Assembly (NCBI RefSeq): GCF_001577835.2
Contig: NC_029536.1
Span: forward strand, 1,674,001 to 1,738,000
Length of the DNA: 64,000 nt
Direction: 5' to 3'
DNA from: Coturnix japonica
Lineage: Eukaryota; Chordata; Aves; Galliformes; Phasianidae
Shown here: positions 26,177 to 37,925 of the stretch, piece by piece
Position numbering within the stretch: the first letter of the stretch is position 1
Layout: each line of letters begins with the position of its first letter
Program-made: the position numbers and the translations under genes
Notes under the pieces: generated by a model
What the model was told of the DNA's origin: nothing
Database searches by the model: none
Seen by the model: only the letters and a program-made list of their open reading frames with translations

Positions 26177-29100
26177 ATGGGTGATGAAAAGGATTCTTGG
26201 AAAGTGAAAACCTTGGATGAAATCCTTCAGGAAAAGAAACGAAGGAAGGAGCAAGAAGAGAAAGCAGAGATAAAGCGCATGAAAAACGTGAGTGCTGGGT
26301 TGGGGCGGCACTGCTCTGAGCTGCTGAGCCACAGCCAGACGTGCTTTGGTTCACCTGCCCTTTGTGTGTTCCTCTCGCAGTCGGATGATAGGGATTCAAA
26401 GCGGGATTCTCTTGAAGAGGGAGAGCTGAGAGATCACCGCATGGAGATCACCATCCGCAATTCACCGTACCGCAGGGAGGACTCCATGGAGGACAGGTAC
26501 ACAAGGGCGCCTTGTGGGTTAAAAACCCTGAGCAGATTGCTCTGAAGCACTGCAGGGAAAAGCAGAACGTTCTGAGGTGTTTGATGTTCCCTCCTGGCTG
26601 TGCAAAGTGCTGGACGGCTCTTGGTTCAGGCAGTGCACTGTGCCAGTTTTGGCCGCTCCTTTGTAATGTGATATTTTGCTTTAGGCACTGTTAAAGCGCA
26701 GCTACCTGGTGATCTCTGTAGCATGGCCTTAATGCTTTAGTTTGGGGGTGTTGTGGAATAGAGGAAAGGAAATGTTTGGGTTTTTTTCAAAAGGAATAAA
26801 AGAGGAAGTAACATTTGGTCTATCAAACAGACTGTGTAACCTCCCTGAGCTTATCAGTTTCTGTCTTTATTGTAGAGGAGAAGAAGATGATTCATTGGCT
26901 ATAAAACCACCACAACAAATGTCACGGAAGGAAAAAACCCATCATAGAAAAGATGAGAAGAGGAAAGAGAAACGGAGGCACCGCAGTCATTCAGCAGAAG
27001 GTGGTGTTACCCCTCGCTCACACTTCTGGTAGCTTCCCAGGGCTGTGCTGAACAGGCACTATATAGAGAGGAAATAAGAATTGTAGACCAGAGAAAACAT
27101 ATCAGATGGATATGATAAAATAAGTTAAATTTGCTTTTTGTTTTTCTATTTAATTGTGTCTGGTGCCCCTCCAAAAGTAACAGGTGCACATCTGTGCTTG
27201 AGAGGACAGCAGCTCTCTGGGACAAGGACACAGAGTTTGGTTTTGCTTTTGGAACTTTGTGATGCTTCATTGTGGCCTCACGGTGTCAGGGAGATGAGCT
27301 GTGGTATTTGTACCTGAATGGAAAAGAACAAATACCATTTCCGTGTAAATAAGGAAGCAGAAAGTCTAGAAACGTCCACTTTGTCTTCCTGTTACTTACA
27401 ATCTTTCTGATTTAATAGAAGTGTTTGTGCAAGCTCCTACAATTACTTATTTAATGCCCTTTCAGATCAAAGAAAGAACAGAGAGCATAGAAATATGCTG
27501 TCGTAGGTGGTGTCCTTTCTACTTCTCTTTTGAAAATAGGAGTACAAAATATTTTGAATGGTAACTCCAAAATTCATTTTTGCCTGTTTAGGGAAACATG
27601 CCAGAGTGAAAGAGAAAGAACGGGAACACGAGCGTAGGAAGAGGCATAGAGAAGAGCAGGATAAGGCCCGACGTGAGTGGGAGAGGCAGAAACGGAGAGA
27701 AATGGCAAGGGAGCATTCCAGGAGGGAGAGGTACATCGTTCTTGGCAATGAAATTGAATTGCCCTGTACTTGGTTACAGAAAAACAGTTCTCTTTTACTT
27801 TGTGTATTAAACTTGTTCTGAACTGCAGCGTAACAAAAGGTAACCAATTAATTTCTAGAGATCGCCTGGAGCAACTTGAGAGAGAACGAGAGAGAAAAAT
27901 CAGAGAGCAGCAGAAAGAACAAAGGGAGCAAAAAGAACGTGAAAGGAGAGCTGAAGAAAGGCGTAAGGAGCGGGAAGCCAGAAGAGAAGGTGATTATTGG
28001 TGTCTGAATGCTCTTTGGATTTACTGTCTGCCACGGTGGTGGAATGGGGGTAGAGGAAGCTTTTTCACTTAGGTCAATGCCAGAACTTAAAATAATAGGG
28101 TGGGATATCTGTCTGGGAAAGAAATGTTTGAAGTTCTACACAGGGAAATAAAACAGATGTCGGATGCCAGGAGTGTGCTGGCTTTTGGGCTGGTCGGTAA
28201 GTCTTTGCCTGACTTCCTTCAGAAACAAGATCTATGTCATCGCTGTAGTCTTCGTGTGTGTACATGTGTCATGATTGCAGTTGATTCTGAACTCTTTGGC
28301 TGAGTCTAATCCAGTGTGGTAGAGACCAAAGTCTCAACATAAGTGTAGTAAAGTTCTGGGAAATAAATGGCACGGGATTGGGAATGGATGTTGTAAGTCC
28401 TCCAGCTGTGTATGAGGCTGATTGTTTGCCATCTGGGTTCAGATCATTTTTGTTTAAAAGATCTGTTTGTCCAGACTGTCAGAGGTAAAAATCAGACCCA
28501 GAATCTGTGCTCAATTACAAAGGTTGCTCAAGGGTAGCAGAAGTCATTGTACTTATTGCTGTTCTTTCTGGTTCTGCTCATGCTGAACAACTCCTTTTTG
28601 TGTTTGGTATTTACACTGGTTTTGGTCTCAATTAATCTAGCTTTCCGTTTTAGCTCTTTATTGCTCTGAATGTTCTGTCAGCTCCTCCTAACCCTCAGCT
28701 GTTTTTATTCCTTCATGCATCTCTCTGGTTTGTCTGCTTCTCTCTTGCCTTAACGCTGTAGGTTTGGGTTGTGTGCTGTGTAGCACAGGGGGCATCTTGC
28801 ATCTGCTTTCTAAGTATGGCAGCACCTTTCTCTCTTTGGTCCAAACCCACATAGCATTACGGTCCTTTGCTCTCCTAGATGCAGTTAGGTTCTGCTTCCA
28901 CCCCTCCCCATTGCCATTTGTTCTGTAAGGATAAAATATGCAGAGCAGGTGGTAGTGGTAGACTGAAGTACTCTAATTAGGGCAGGGACGTTTAACGATT
29001 TTTGTTTTGGTTTTGTTTTCACTAGTTTCTGCACACCATAGAACAGTGAGGGAAGAATATGGAGACAAAGTGAAAATGAGACCCTGGAGTCGCAGCCCAT

Positions 29101-32100
29101 TACGACAGCAGAGAGACAAGCCTGAGCAAGCAGATAGCAGGAAACCAGGTAGCATTTGCCACCTCAGCATCTTTGCCTGGGGGTTAGCAGCTGTTCTGGG
29201 GTAGAGTTTAATTTTTAGTATTAAACATTTATATCCCTGGAACCATATTGAAAGTATTGTCCGCTTCAGCTATGGTGGCAAACTTCTGGAATTGTTGAGA
29301 AGGGTGGCATGTGCACTGTTACTAAAGCAATGCTGGTTTTGTTTCTTTGCAGATTGAAAGGGATTGTTTGTACCAACTCCAGTTGGGTTTGTTCTTAGGA
29401 AATAAGCTACCTTAAAAGGCCACTTTACAGGGAACTATCTAGTTTAAGTGTTGCTAATGGTTGTACTGTAGAAGAAAAGCAGTGCTTAAGGCAGTGTTCT
29501 GGTTTAGATGGTGCGTTTATTCTTCTAAGATAGAAAATGGTCCTTTCCATGCAGAGAAGGTCCCAACTGTGACTGGAGAGCCCACACAATTGGCATCAAA
29601 ATGTCATTGGTTAAAGAAGAAAAGCTCTGTGTCTGCTTTGTTAATGTGAATAGTTTGAAAATTGTTGTACAGCCTTGAGGTAATGCACAGTGCAATCAGC
29701 TGAGATTCCAGGCAGGGGCAGGCAGTGATCCTTAGACCTTATGGTCTGATCAATCAGCATTTATTCGCATGTGCTGTTTCACAGTGATGGACTGCAGTAG
29801 AAACACTGACTGCAAGTGCTGTGTGAGTGTCCATTAGTGGGACTCTGTGTTGTGGTCATGTTTGTTACCATGTTACACTTGTCTTTTTTAATACATTTCT
29901 TGTAGAGAGGTGTGGGCACATGTCATGTTTTAAAAGGTTAGCATTCCACATTTTTGGCTGTTAATGTTCAGGAAAACTGTTTGGCTTTTGAGCAGACTGT
30001 GAAATGTTTTGGTTACCCAGTGTATATGTATGTATATGAACGTTCAGCACCAATTTGATAGCCAGAGAATGTAGATATCTGGGCATTCAGAGTCTTAAAA
30101 ACAGAAGTGAAATTCAGTTGGCACCTTGGTTTTGATTTTCATGGTCTCTACAGTGAAAGAAGAGAAACCAGAAGAGAGAGACCCGCTTTCAGATCTGCAA
30201 GACATCAGTGACAGCGAGAGAAAAACAAGCTCAGCTGAGTCTTCATCAGGTAATTAAATGCAGTGTAGCAGATACTCATTGTACAGTTGTCCATTGAGGA
30301 AACACTGTTCTTAGATAGCGTATCTCATTATGTGTGTTATCCTTCCTCAGCAGAGTCTGGGTCGGGCTCAGAAGAAGAGGAAGAAGAGTCAAGCAGTGAA
30401 GGATCTGAGGAAGAGGGAGAAGAGGAGGAGGAGGAGGAGGAGGAGACAGGGAGCAATTCTGAGGAGGTGTCGGAGCAGTCAGCTGGTGAGTAACAGAACA
30501 CAGATCCTACTGTGGGCCGGTGGGGTCTTCTGGCTTCTCTTTGTGTCTCATTCTGTGTTGTTTTATTTGAATGTTTTCCTTTTTTCCTAGTCTAGGATAG
30601 GCTGAGACCTCACAGGTCAAGATAACTAAAAAGAAAAAAACAAGTACAAGTCATATTCTATCCTTTTATATAGAGGTAATACCAATTATTTGTCTAAGAC
30701 GCCGGATTAGAAAACTGAAAGCTGTGTTTGTCTTCATAAGTAGTGCAACACTAACATCTTCAGTAATTCTGTGTTGCGCAGTAACAAATGCTCAGTAGAG
30801 AACACTCTGCGTGGGGGTGGTGAAATACAAATATCTCTGCTGTTTTGAATAGTTTCAGTTGCAAATACCAGATTTTTTTGTCATGCTTGTTACAAATATT
30901 TGAACATTTGAACTTTAAGAAAGGTTGAGCTAAAAAATCTTAGAGTGATTTTGATTATAATTTAGTAAAGAAGAAGTCACTGTAGGCTACTCTGGTTGGG
31001 TGTGTTTCTTTGAAATGAAGCAGGATGAGCAGGCAGATACTCAGTAGTCTCCCAACTGATGCTGTTGAGATTGAAGCTTTTGTTTTCCAAGTGAAACAGC
31101 AAATGTGGTGTCACTAAATTAGATAGTGGTGCAAAAAGTGTGATGAATGAGGGAAGCGTTTGGACAGTGGTCTGCATTGCAAGGGATACAGAAGGGTTGA
31201 TTCAGCTGAACTTGATTCTGTCTTGCAGAAGAGGTGAGCGAAGAAGAAATGAGTGAAGAGGAAGAACGGGAGAATGGAAACCACATCCCAGTTGGTACAA
31301 TGCAAATACTGATTATATCAATTTACTCTGTTTTTGCAGTCAAGTCTGATTCTGAAAGTATTTTAAATGTGTTTAAAATCTATTTGTTGGTGCAGTTTTG
31401 CCATCGTTTTAAGGCACTGTGCATTTCATAGCTTAGAGCTGTTATGTTAGAATCAGAGCTCTGCTCCAGGGTCTGTATGTGGGAATGAGAACATAGTCTT
31501 AACGAGGAAATATTTTCTACTTTCTCATTCTGGGCTTCTTGTCTTGCCCCCAAAAGCCTTACAGTCAGATTAAGAGATATTAGGTCACTCCTTTTGTTTT
31601 TTTTCATTCTGTTAGTGTAAAGATTTATTTTTCTGACATGCTGCATTCATCTAAAAATTGTATGTAGAAATGTATGTACCTGACAGTAACCTGGAGTGTC
31701 TGAAAGCATCATCTCCATAAGCTGGAGAAACAGGGCCTTTTCATAGGTCTTCACTTGCAGAAGTTGCATGTCTTCTATCTCATAGTGAGATCCCTTACTT
31801 GTTCTAAGCTGAACTTAACTCTGTTCCAAAGGACTCCCTATTTCCACGACTGATTCTGACTTTTAAAGTTACAGAGTCGAGGTTTGATCGTGATTCAGCG
31901 GGCAGTGAGGTCGAGGAAGAGGAGGTGGGGGAGGGCAGCCCTCAGTCCAACGCGATGACGGAAGGAGACTACGTTCCTGACTCACCTGCTTCTTCCCCTA
32001 TCGAACTGAAACAGGAGCTTCCTAAATATCTTCCTGCACTTCAGGTAGGCGATCACTTAAAGGATGCTTGGAAGCATTACATGCAAATAAGTTTCATTAA

Positions 32101-35100
32101 CATGGGAAAAATGTTCACAGTAGCATTATTGATGAGCAGAATTTGTCTTGTTGATTCACTGTTGCCAAGTACACAATTGTGTGTGAAATATGTACTTCTC
32201 TTGGTTACTTGTAACTGTTCCTGTGAAGTTGCTTAGGTTTATCTTGTTAAACAAATGACTGCTGTGCTCTTGAAGACAAGTGAGTAGTGAATGCTCTTTC
32301 TCTGTTTCCTCAGGGGTGTCGTAGTGTGGAGGAATTTCAGTGTTTGAACAGGATTGAAGAGGGAACTTACGGTGTGGTGTACAGAGCAAAAGACAAGAAG
32401 ACAGGTTTGTATTATCTGCATGGTGTTAACTAAGTATTATGTCATAAATGTCATCTGCAGTTGTGTGCAAATCGTGGCTCTGCATCTCATTAATGAACCA
32501 AATCTCTGCAATACTTTGTTCCTTTTCAGGGATAATATATGCTTTTTAATAGGATATGGATCTTGACGTAAACATTTTGCTTGCAGCTATTTGAGTTCAG
32601 AATTAATTTCCGTATTGCTCATGACACTGTGGAACTGCTTAACTTGATTTCAGTTGCTGGTCCATTAGACAATTATTTCTGGTTTGTGATTTGCTGCAGT
32701 TAATGTGGATTGGTCGGCTGGTTTGTGCCACTAGGTGCCCCTCTAAGCACAGCCACTGGTCAGAAAATTCATGAAAGCAGTGTTTGTGTGCCATGAATGT
32801 GTGCAGCACTATGTTGCCGTGGAAGGGATTTCATATACAAGTGGATTTATATTTTTAGAACTCAAAATGCTTCTTATCTCGTCTGTGTGCATCTTGTGGA
32901 AGTGACTGCATTGCCTAGGAAGAGTGCAGGAGCCAGCACCGGCTCATCCATGTGTCTGTGCTCAAGTAGAAGAAATACTTGGTTGGATTCTGTAGGGAAG
33001 CCTGCAGCTAATAATTCGCTTTTCCTTGCAGATGAAATCGTGGCTCTGAAGCGACTGAAGATGGAGAAGGAGAAGGAAGGCTTCCCCATTACTTCTCTCA
33101 GAGAAATAAATACTATTCTGAAAGCACAACACCTCAATATCGTCACTGTCAGAGTAAGACCAGCAACTTTTCATTTCCAAAGATTTTTGTTCTTGTTCAA
33201 GTGTTGCCTCTTGGCTTTTAAAATGCCTTGTAAAAACATCAGTGTTCCTAGCAGAGCTTGTTAGTATGCCACCCATAAAATAAATAGGCTGTGCTTGTCT
33301 CTACTAAATTGTATGTGTCTCGAAAATAAGCTGTGCTTTGATCACTTGTTTTTGTGTTTTTAGGAAATCGTTGTAGGTAGTAATATGGATAAAATCTATA
33401 TTGTTATGAACTACGTAGAACATGATCTCAAGAGTCTGATGGAAACAATGAAGCAACCATTTCTACCAGGTACTGATTGCCACAGTCTCCTCTACTTCTC
33501 TAAAATGGAAAACTGACCTAGAAAGACCCCATTCCCTTTGGGCTGTACTGACATCAGCAGACTAGCTTGTGTGATGACGTGCACTGCCTTGGAATGTCCT
33601 CTGAGTGTTCTTTGGAATAGAGACTACTGCTTTCTCACCATCCAATTTGATTCTACTGATAGAGGTTAAGAGAGGAAGGTCAGCTGGCAGTGCTGGTACA
33701 TACAGTGATGATAGGCTGATGAATCCAGCTGGCAAGCTCTGGGTGAAACTCAGGTTCAGATGTGAAATGGAGAGGGGAGTTTCCCCTGTGAACACTGCAT
33801 TTTACTTTTGGCCAGTTCCTATGTTGGGAAGCATTAATTTCTGAGCATTTTGGATGCATTCCAGCTATCCAGATTCATATTACTGTACTGGCAGCTCTTT
33901 GGGTCTGTTTTTGTTCTGTGACACATTTCTACACTGCACACTTTAGTGTGCTTTTAACTTAATATCTCTCCCTTTACCCCCCACCCCCAACTCTGTCCTT
34001 GTTCTTTAATTAGGAAAAAAAAAACCAAACCAAAGAGAGATTTCTTATTTTAAATGTATTTGGTTTTTTTAATCATCTCAGGTGAAGTGAAAACCTTGAT
34101 GATTCAGTTACTACGAGGAGTCAAGCATCTTCATGACAACTGGATACTTCACCGGGACTTGAAAACTTCCAACCTGCTGCTCAGTCATTCGGGCATTTTA
34201 AAGGTAAGAAATGTGAAATACACCATGCTTACAAGAAATTTAGTATTGTGGAGTTGCACTGCATGGTAGTGATGTTAAGAGCTGGGCAGAATGTTCTGCA
34301 TTACTGTTGTAAAACAGTGAACTTTGTAATAGATAGAGACTGCCTTGCCTCAGCTCTTAAGATTTATATTAGAATGTGACTAATAAGTGTGGCATGTGAG
34401 TGCTGAATTCCTTATGGCACAATTGGAAGTCAGACTGGTGTTCTCTTCCTGCTGATGCATGACAGTGCCATTAACCTTGCCTGTATCAACATCTGTGTGG
34501 CTGTTTTTGAATGCCAGAGGCCATGCAGTAGTCAGAATGGCCAGTATGTACTGGTGCTGTCCATTGGTATGGTTGATGCTGATAGCACTAATGATAACTA
34601 ATTTTCATCCAGGTTGGAGATTTTGGATTGGCCCGAGAATATGGATCTCCACTGAAGCCTTACACACCAGTGGTGGTCACACTTTGGTACAGGGCTCCGG
34701 AGTTGCTGCTTGGAGCCAAGGTATGCCTGTGTCTTGAGTCTTTGTACTGACATAGTGGAAATTCTGAAGCTTCAATTTTATTTTTCCCAATAATGCTAAA
34801 AAGGTTTCATCTTCCTCAGAGGATGGATGGGTGGGTGACAGATTGAGCTGTTCTCCTTCACATTGCTGCTGGACTTCTCAAGGATTGGTGGGAACTGTCA
34901 GTCATTAAGCAGCTCAATTTCTTTGTCGTGGTCTAAAATGTCTGGCAAAAAGAGCAGAACAGAGGACTGTGAACGTTCTAGCAATGCTCCCTTCTGGTTA
35001 TCTGTTCTGTTACTGAAATTGGGGTGAAATCAATGGGGCTCTGGAATGCTCCATTGCCAAGAGGCACACCAAAATAACCCGAAAACATTGCACTATCACT

Positions 35101-36605
35101 AAAATACCTCATTAAATTATTTCACCGGTTTTGTAAAGTACATTCTTTCTTTGCAGGAATATTCAACAGCGATAGACATGTGGTCTGTAGGGTGTATCTT
35201 TGGAGAGCTGTTAACTCAGAAACCGCTGTTTCCAGGGAAGTCAGAAATTGATCAGATTAACAAAGTTTTTAAGGTAACATTCTTAAAACCTTTCCATTCT
35301 CACTGGTTTTAGAGCAATAAGCAAATAGAAATGTTTGTTACTCTTTGATAGAAACTCAGCCTTAATAAAAGCTCGCTGCTTTGCTTTTCTGCTTTACAGG
35401 ATCAGTGGTATGCTAAGATAATGTTTTATATTTTATCTGTTTTCTCTGGATTTTTATCAACTCCTGTAGCTAAATAATGAATAAGCAGAAGGGCTGCACT
35501 CTAGAATGAGTTTATTAAGGAGACGTTTTAATCTATAGGATCTGGGAACTCCAAGTGAAAAAATCTGGCCTGGTTACAATGAGCTGCCAGCAGTAAAGAA
35601 GATGACATTCACAGAATATCCCTATAACAATCTACGCAAGAGATTTGGAGCGCTCCTCTCTGATCAGGGCTTTGATCTGATGAACAAGTAAGTGCTGACT
35701 TCTGCAGTCCTTGGGAAAGTGTGTTGTTACCTTCATTGTAAAAAATGACTGAATTCTGAAGATTTTATATCTTTTAAGCTAACATTTTTCTTTCATCTTC
35801 TCTCTAATTCATTGTCTTCCTAAATTCTTTTCAGCTTTTTGACGTACTACCCAGCCAGAAGAATTACTGCTGAAGATGGTTTGAAGCACGAGTATTTCCG
35901 AGAGACTCCCCTTCCTATTGACCCCTCCATGTTTCCTACATGGCCAGCCAAAAGTGAACAACAAAGGGTGAAACGTGGCACCAGCCCCCGCCCACCCGAG
36001 GGAGGCCTTGGCTACAGTCAGTTGGTGAGCATCACATACTTCCACTGTCCTAAAACAAAACAAAACCTGCTCCTTTTCCAGTGTTTGGAAGAGAATCTGT
36101 AAAATCCAAGGCTGTTGTTCTTTCAGTGTGTGGGAATTGGACTGCTAGTTTTGAAGAAAAAGCTGGCCAAAAAGCAGATCCTTATAAGTGGGACATGGTA
36201 CGATCTCAAATGCCTTAATTATGACCAGCCCTTTATTAACAATTCCGTGTCTCAGTATAGATGAAATGACACCATACAGCTATTGTGCTTACTGTAATAC
36301 CAACAGAAAGAGCACGAATAACGGTCTGCATTGAACTTAGCTATGATGCCACTAAATCAAGTATGTACTTACCACCTCCTACAGCTCCTTCAGGTTTTGT
36401 TTTGTTCTTTGTTTCTATTTATTTTAATTAATTTGAAGCCTTGATTTTTGTGTTGCAGAGGTGAATGTGTGTGCACAGACACTGATAAATGGACTGTGTT
36501 TGTTTCCTACAGGGTGATGATGATCTGAAGGACACCGGTTTTCATCTGACCACCACAAATCAAGGAGCATCTGCTGCTGGGCCTGGATTCAGCCTCAAGT
36601 TTTAA
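26177..36605 (+). CDS. CDK11: Cyclin-dependent kinase 11 (PITSLRE kinase, p110 form), 771 aa
   Basis: CDK11 is a nuclear Ser/Thr kinase that pairs with L-type cyclins and acts in transcription and pre-mRNA splicing. Nineteen coding exons: 26177-26287, 26381-26496, 26876-27000, 27592-27730, 27859-27989, 29026-29148, 30154-30249, 30351-30485, 31229-31294, 31869-32044, 32314-32404, 33032-33153, 33364-33469, 34082-34203, 34613-34720, 35157-35273, 35539-35687, 35835-36024, 36513-36605. Order: [11 protein letters not shown] start, long Arg/Glu/Lys-rich region, poly-Glu tract (30378-30468), then the kinase domain with glycine loop [21 protein letters not shown] lysine, PITSLRE helix (33085-33105), [16 protein letters not shown] and T-loop [14 protein letters not shown]. 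The C-terminus GPGFSLKF is as in human. An in-frame ATG at 26159 could add six residues (MVFGTP). Position 33133-33135 encodes Leu where human has Pro (HPNIV becomes HLNIV). Only one CDK11 is present here. Confidence 0.97.
30348..30353 (+). promoter_or_regulatory. CDK11: Tandem NAGNAG splice acceptor in CDK11
   Basis: CAGCAG precedes the poly-Glu exon. Using the first AG gives Ser-Ala-Glu-Ser at the junction, as in human (SSAESGSG); using the second removes one Ala codon without changing frame. Confidence 0.55.
31249..31251 (+). promoter_or_regulatory. CDK11: Internal translation start for the CDK11 p58 isoform
   Basis: This ATG begins [12 protein letters not shown], matching the human p58 start (MSEDEERENENH). 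From here to the stop codon at 36603-36605 the coding exons encode 439 residues, the same length as human p58. In human the p58 form is made from the p110 mRNA by internal ribosome entry at G2/M; use of this start here is inferred from conservation. Confidence 0.75.
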
Positions 36606-36960
36606 ACTCATTGAGAAGGGGGGAAAAAAAAAGAGAGCTATTCACGTGAGTGGATTTCTGAGTGCCCCAATTCTGTTCTTCACGTCAGGGAAACTAGATG
36701 GTTTTCACATGGGTAAAGTCAAATGTCGTCCCAGATTCAAAGACTTTTGCTGGGTGTGGAGAATGCTGCATTCCATTAGTGGACTGGATTTAACAGGAGA
36801 AGCCAAGGGTTGTTATGAAATTTGACAGAGGAAAACTTGAAATACAATCCTCGATCCCTTTTTTGTTTTTTTCCTTTTTTTTCTGTTGTTCTTGTTGTTT
36901 TCACCTTGTAAATTTGTAGAATTAAAATACATTTCTAATTGTTTAACAGCGTGAAGGATG
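36606..36960 (+). other. CDK11: CDK11 3' UTR
   Basis: Short 3' UTR with a T-rich stretch (about 36859-36900) before the polyadenylation signal. No coding content is seen. Confidence 0.6.
36921..36926 (+). terminator. CDK11: Polyadenylation signal (ATTAAA), CDK11
   Basis: ATTAAA about 320 bases after the stop codon, with downstream T/GT-rich sequence. Confidence 0.55.
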
Positions 36961-37919
36961 TCATTTCCTCTCATGCAGCAAACATGGATGTTGGTGGCAT
37001 TAAGTCTTCTAGAGTGGAAACGTGAGGATTTTTTTACTTCTTTTTTAATTCCTCTTTCCTCCTCAAGTCCGTGCTGACAATTATTATAGTTACTGCCAGG
37101 CCAGCAAAAGAAGCTTTCTTTTTAAGAGGTTCTTTGTGTCTGAGTGTTGCTGTTTGGTCAGGAAATCATAATGTTTAAGCTGTTTCTCTCCTGTTGTGTA
37201 CCTTGGAGAAAGCTAAGCTGGGCTGGGCTCAACACTCACTGATGTTTTTGAGTGCACTACTGGTTTGATGTGTTGTATAAATGTATTTACAATGGCGCTG
37301 GAGCAAAAAAATGTACTATATTGTTTTATAAAACAAAAAAAAAATTAATGTTGAAGCTTTGTTTTCTAGAGAACCTTCTTTTAAAAACATCCTTTTTCCA
37401 TAAAAATAACAACTTGTCATTTTACTGGTTGTATGTTGCCAATTCCAGTCTTCCCTCATAAGTGTCTTCTGAGTCTCTAATTTATAATGCTATCATCCTT
37501 TTCTGGGACAGGAAGATGTGGAAAATACTGGGGTGTTCATGCAGCCAGAACTGGGCACCAGCCCAGTGTCATCTTAAATAACAGATTTCAACCGTGGAAA
37601 AGCTGCAAAGATAAATCTTTTAGAAAAATACGGAGGTTCCAGTGCATAAAGTGTGTGGTGTAATCACAGCGTTGTTGTAGGTCAGGTATTTATTTTGTTG
37701 TTGGCTTACTGCAATTTTTATTGTTATAAAATCAAAGTGTATTCCAAAGTGAGTTTTGTTGCTTACCTTGAGGGTATCACCAAATCTATCAGCTGTTTTC
37801 CATACCAGCAAATCTAATTTTCAGCTCATGGAAGCTGCCATGCAGTGATTCTGGGCAGGAGATGGAGAGCTTGTTTTTTTGGTTGGCTTCTCTTTTTTTT
37901 TCTTGAGTTCCTTTAAGAT
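36961..37919. other. Intergenic gap between convergent CDK11 and MMP23
   Basis: No exon or RNA gene is recognised. The stretch is T-rich on the plus strand. A second minus-strand AATAAA near 37687-37692 could extend the MMP23 transcript into it. Confidence 0.45.
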
Positions 37920-37925
37920 TTTATT
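37920..37925 (-). terminator. MMP23: Polyadenylation signal candidate, MMP23
   Basis: AATAAA on the minus strand about 1.4 kb beyond the MMP23 stop codon. Its use would place the CR1 fragment at 38182-38222 inside the 3' UTR. Confidence 0.45.

Noticed and set aside
27467-27847. 126-codon minus-strand open frame over CDK11
   Set aside because: It is the antisense shadow of the CDK11 exon at 27592-27730, whose Arg/Glu-rich codons lack reverse-strand stops.
30354-30470. GAG/GAA-rich run as a simple microsatellite
   Set aside because: It is the coding poly-Glu tract of CDK11, present in the human protein as well; it is treated as part of the exon.
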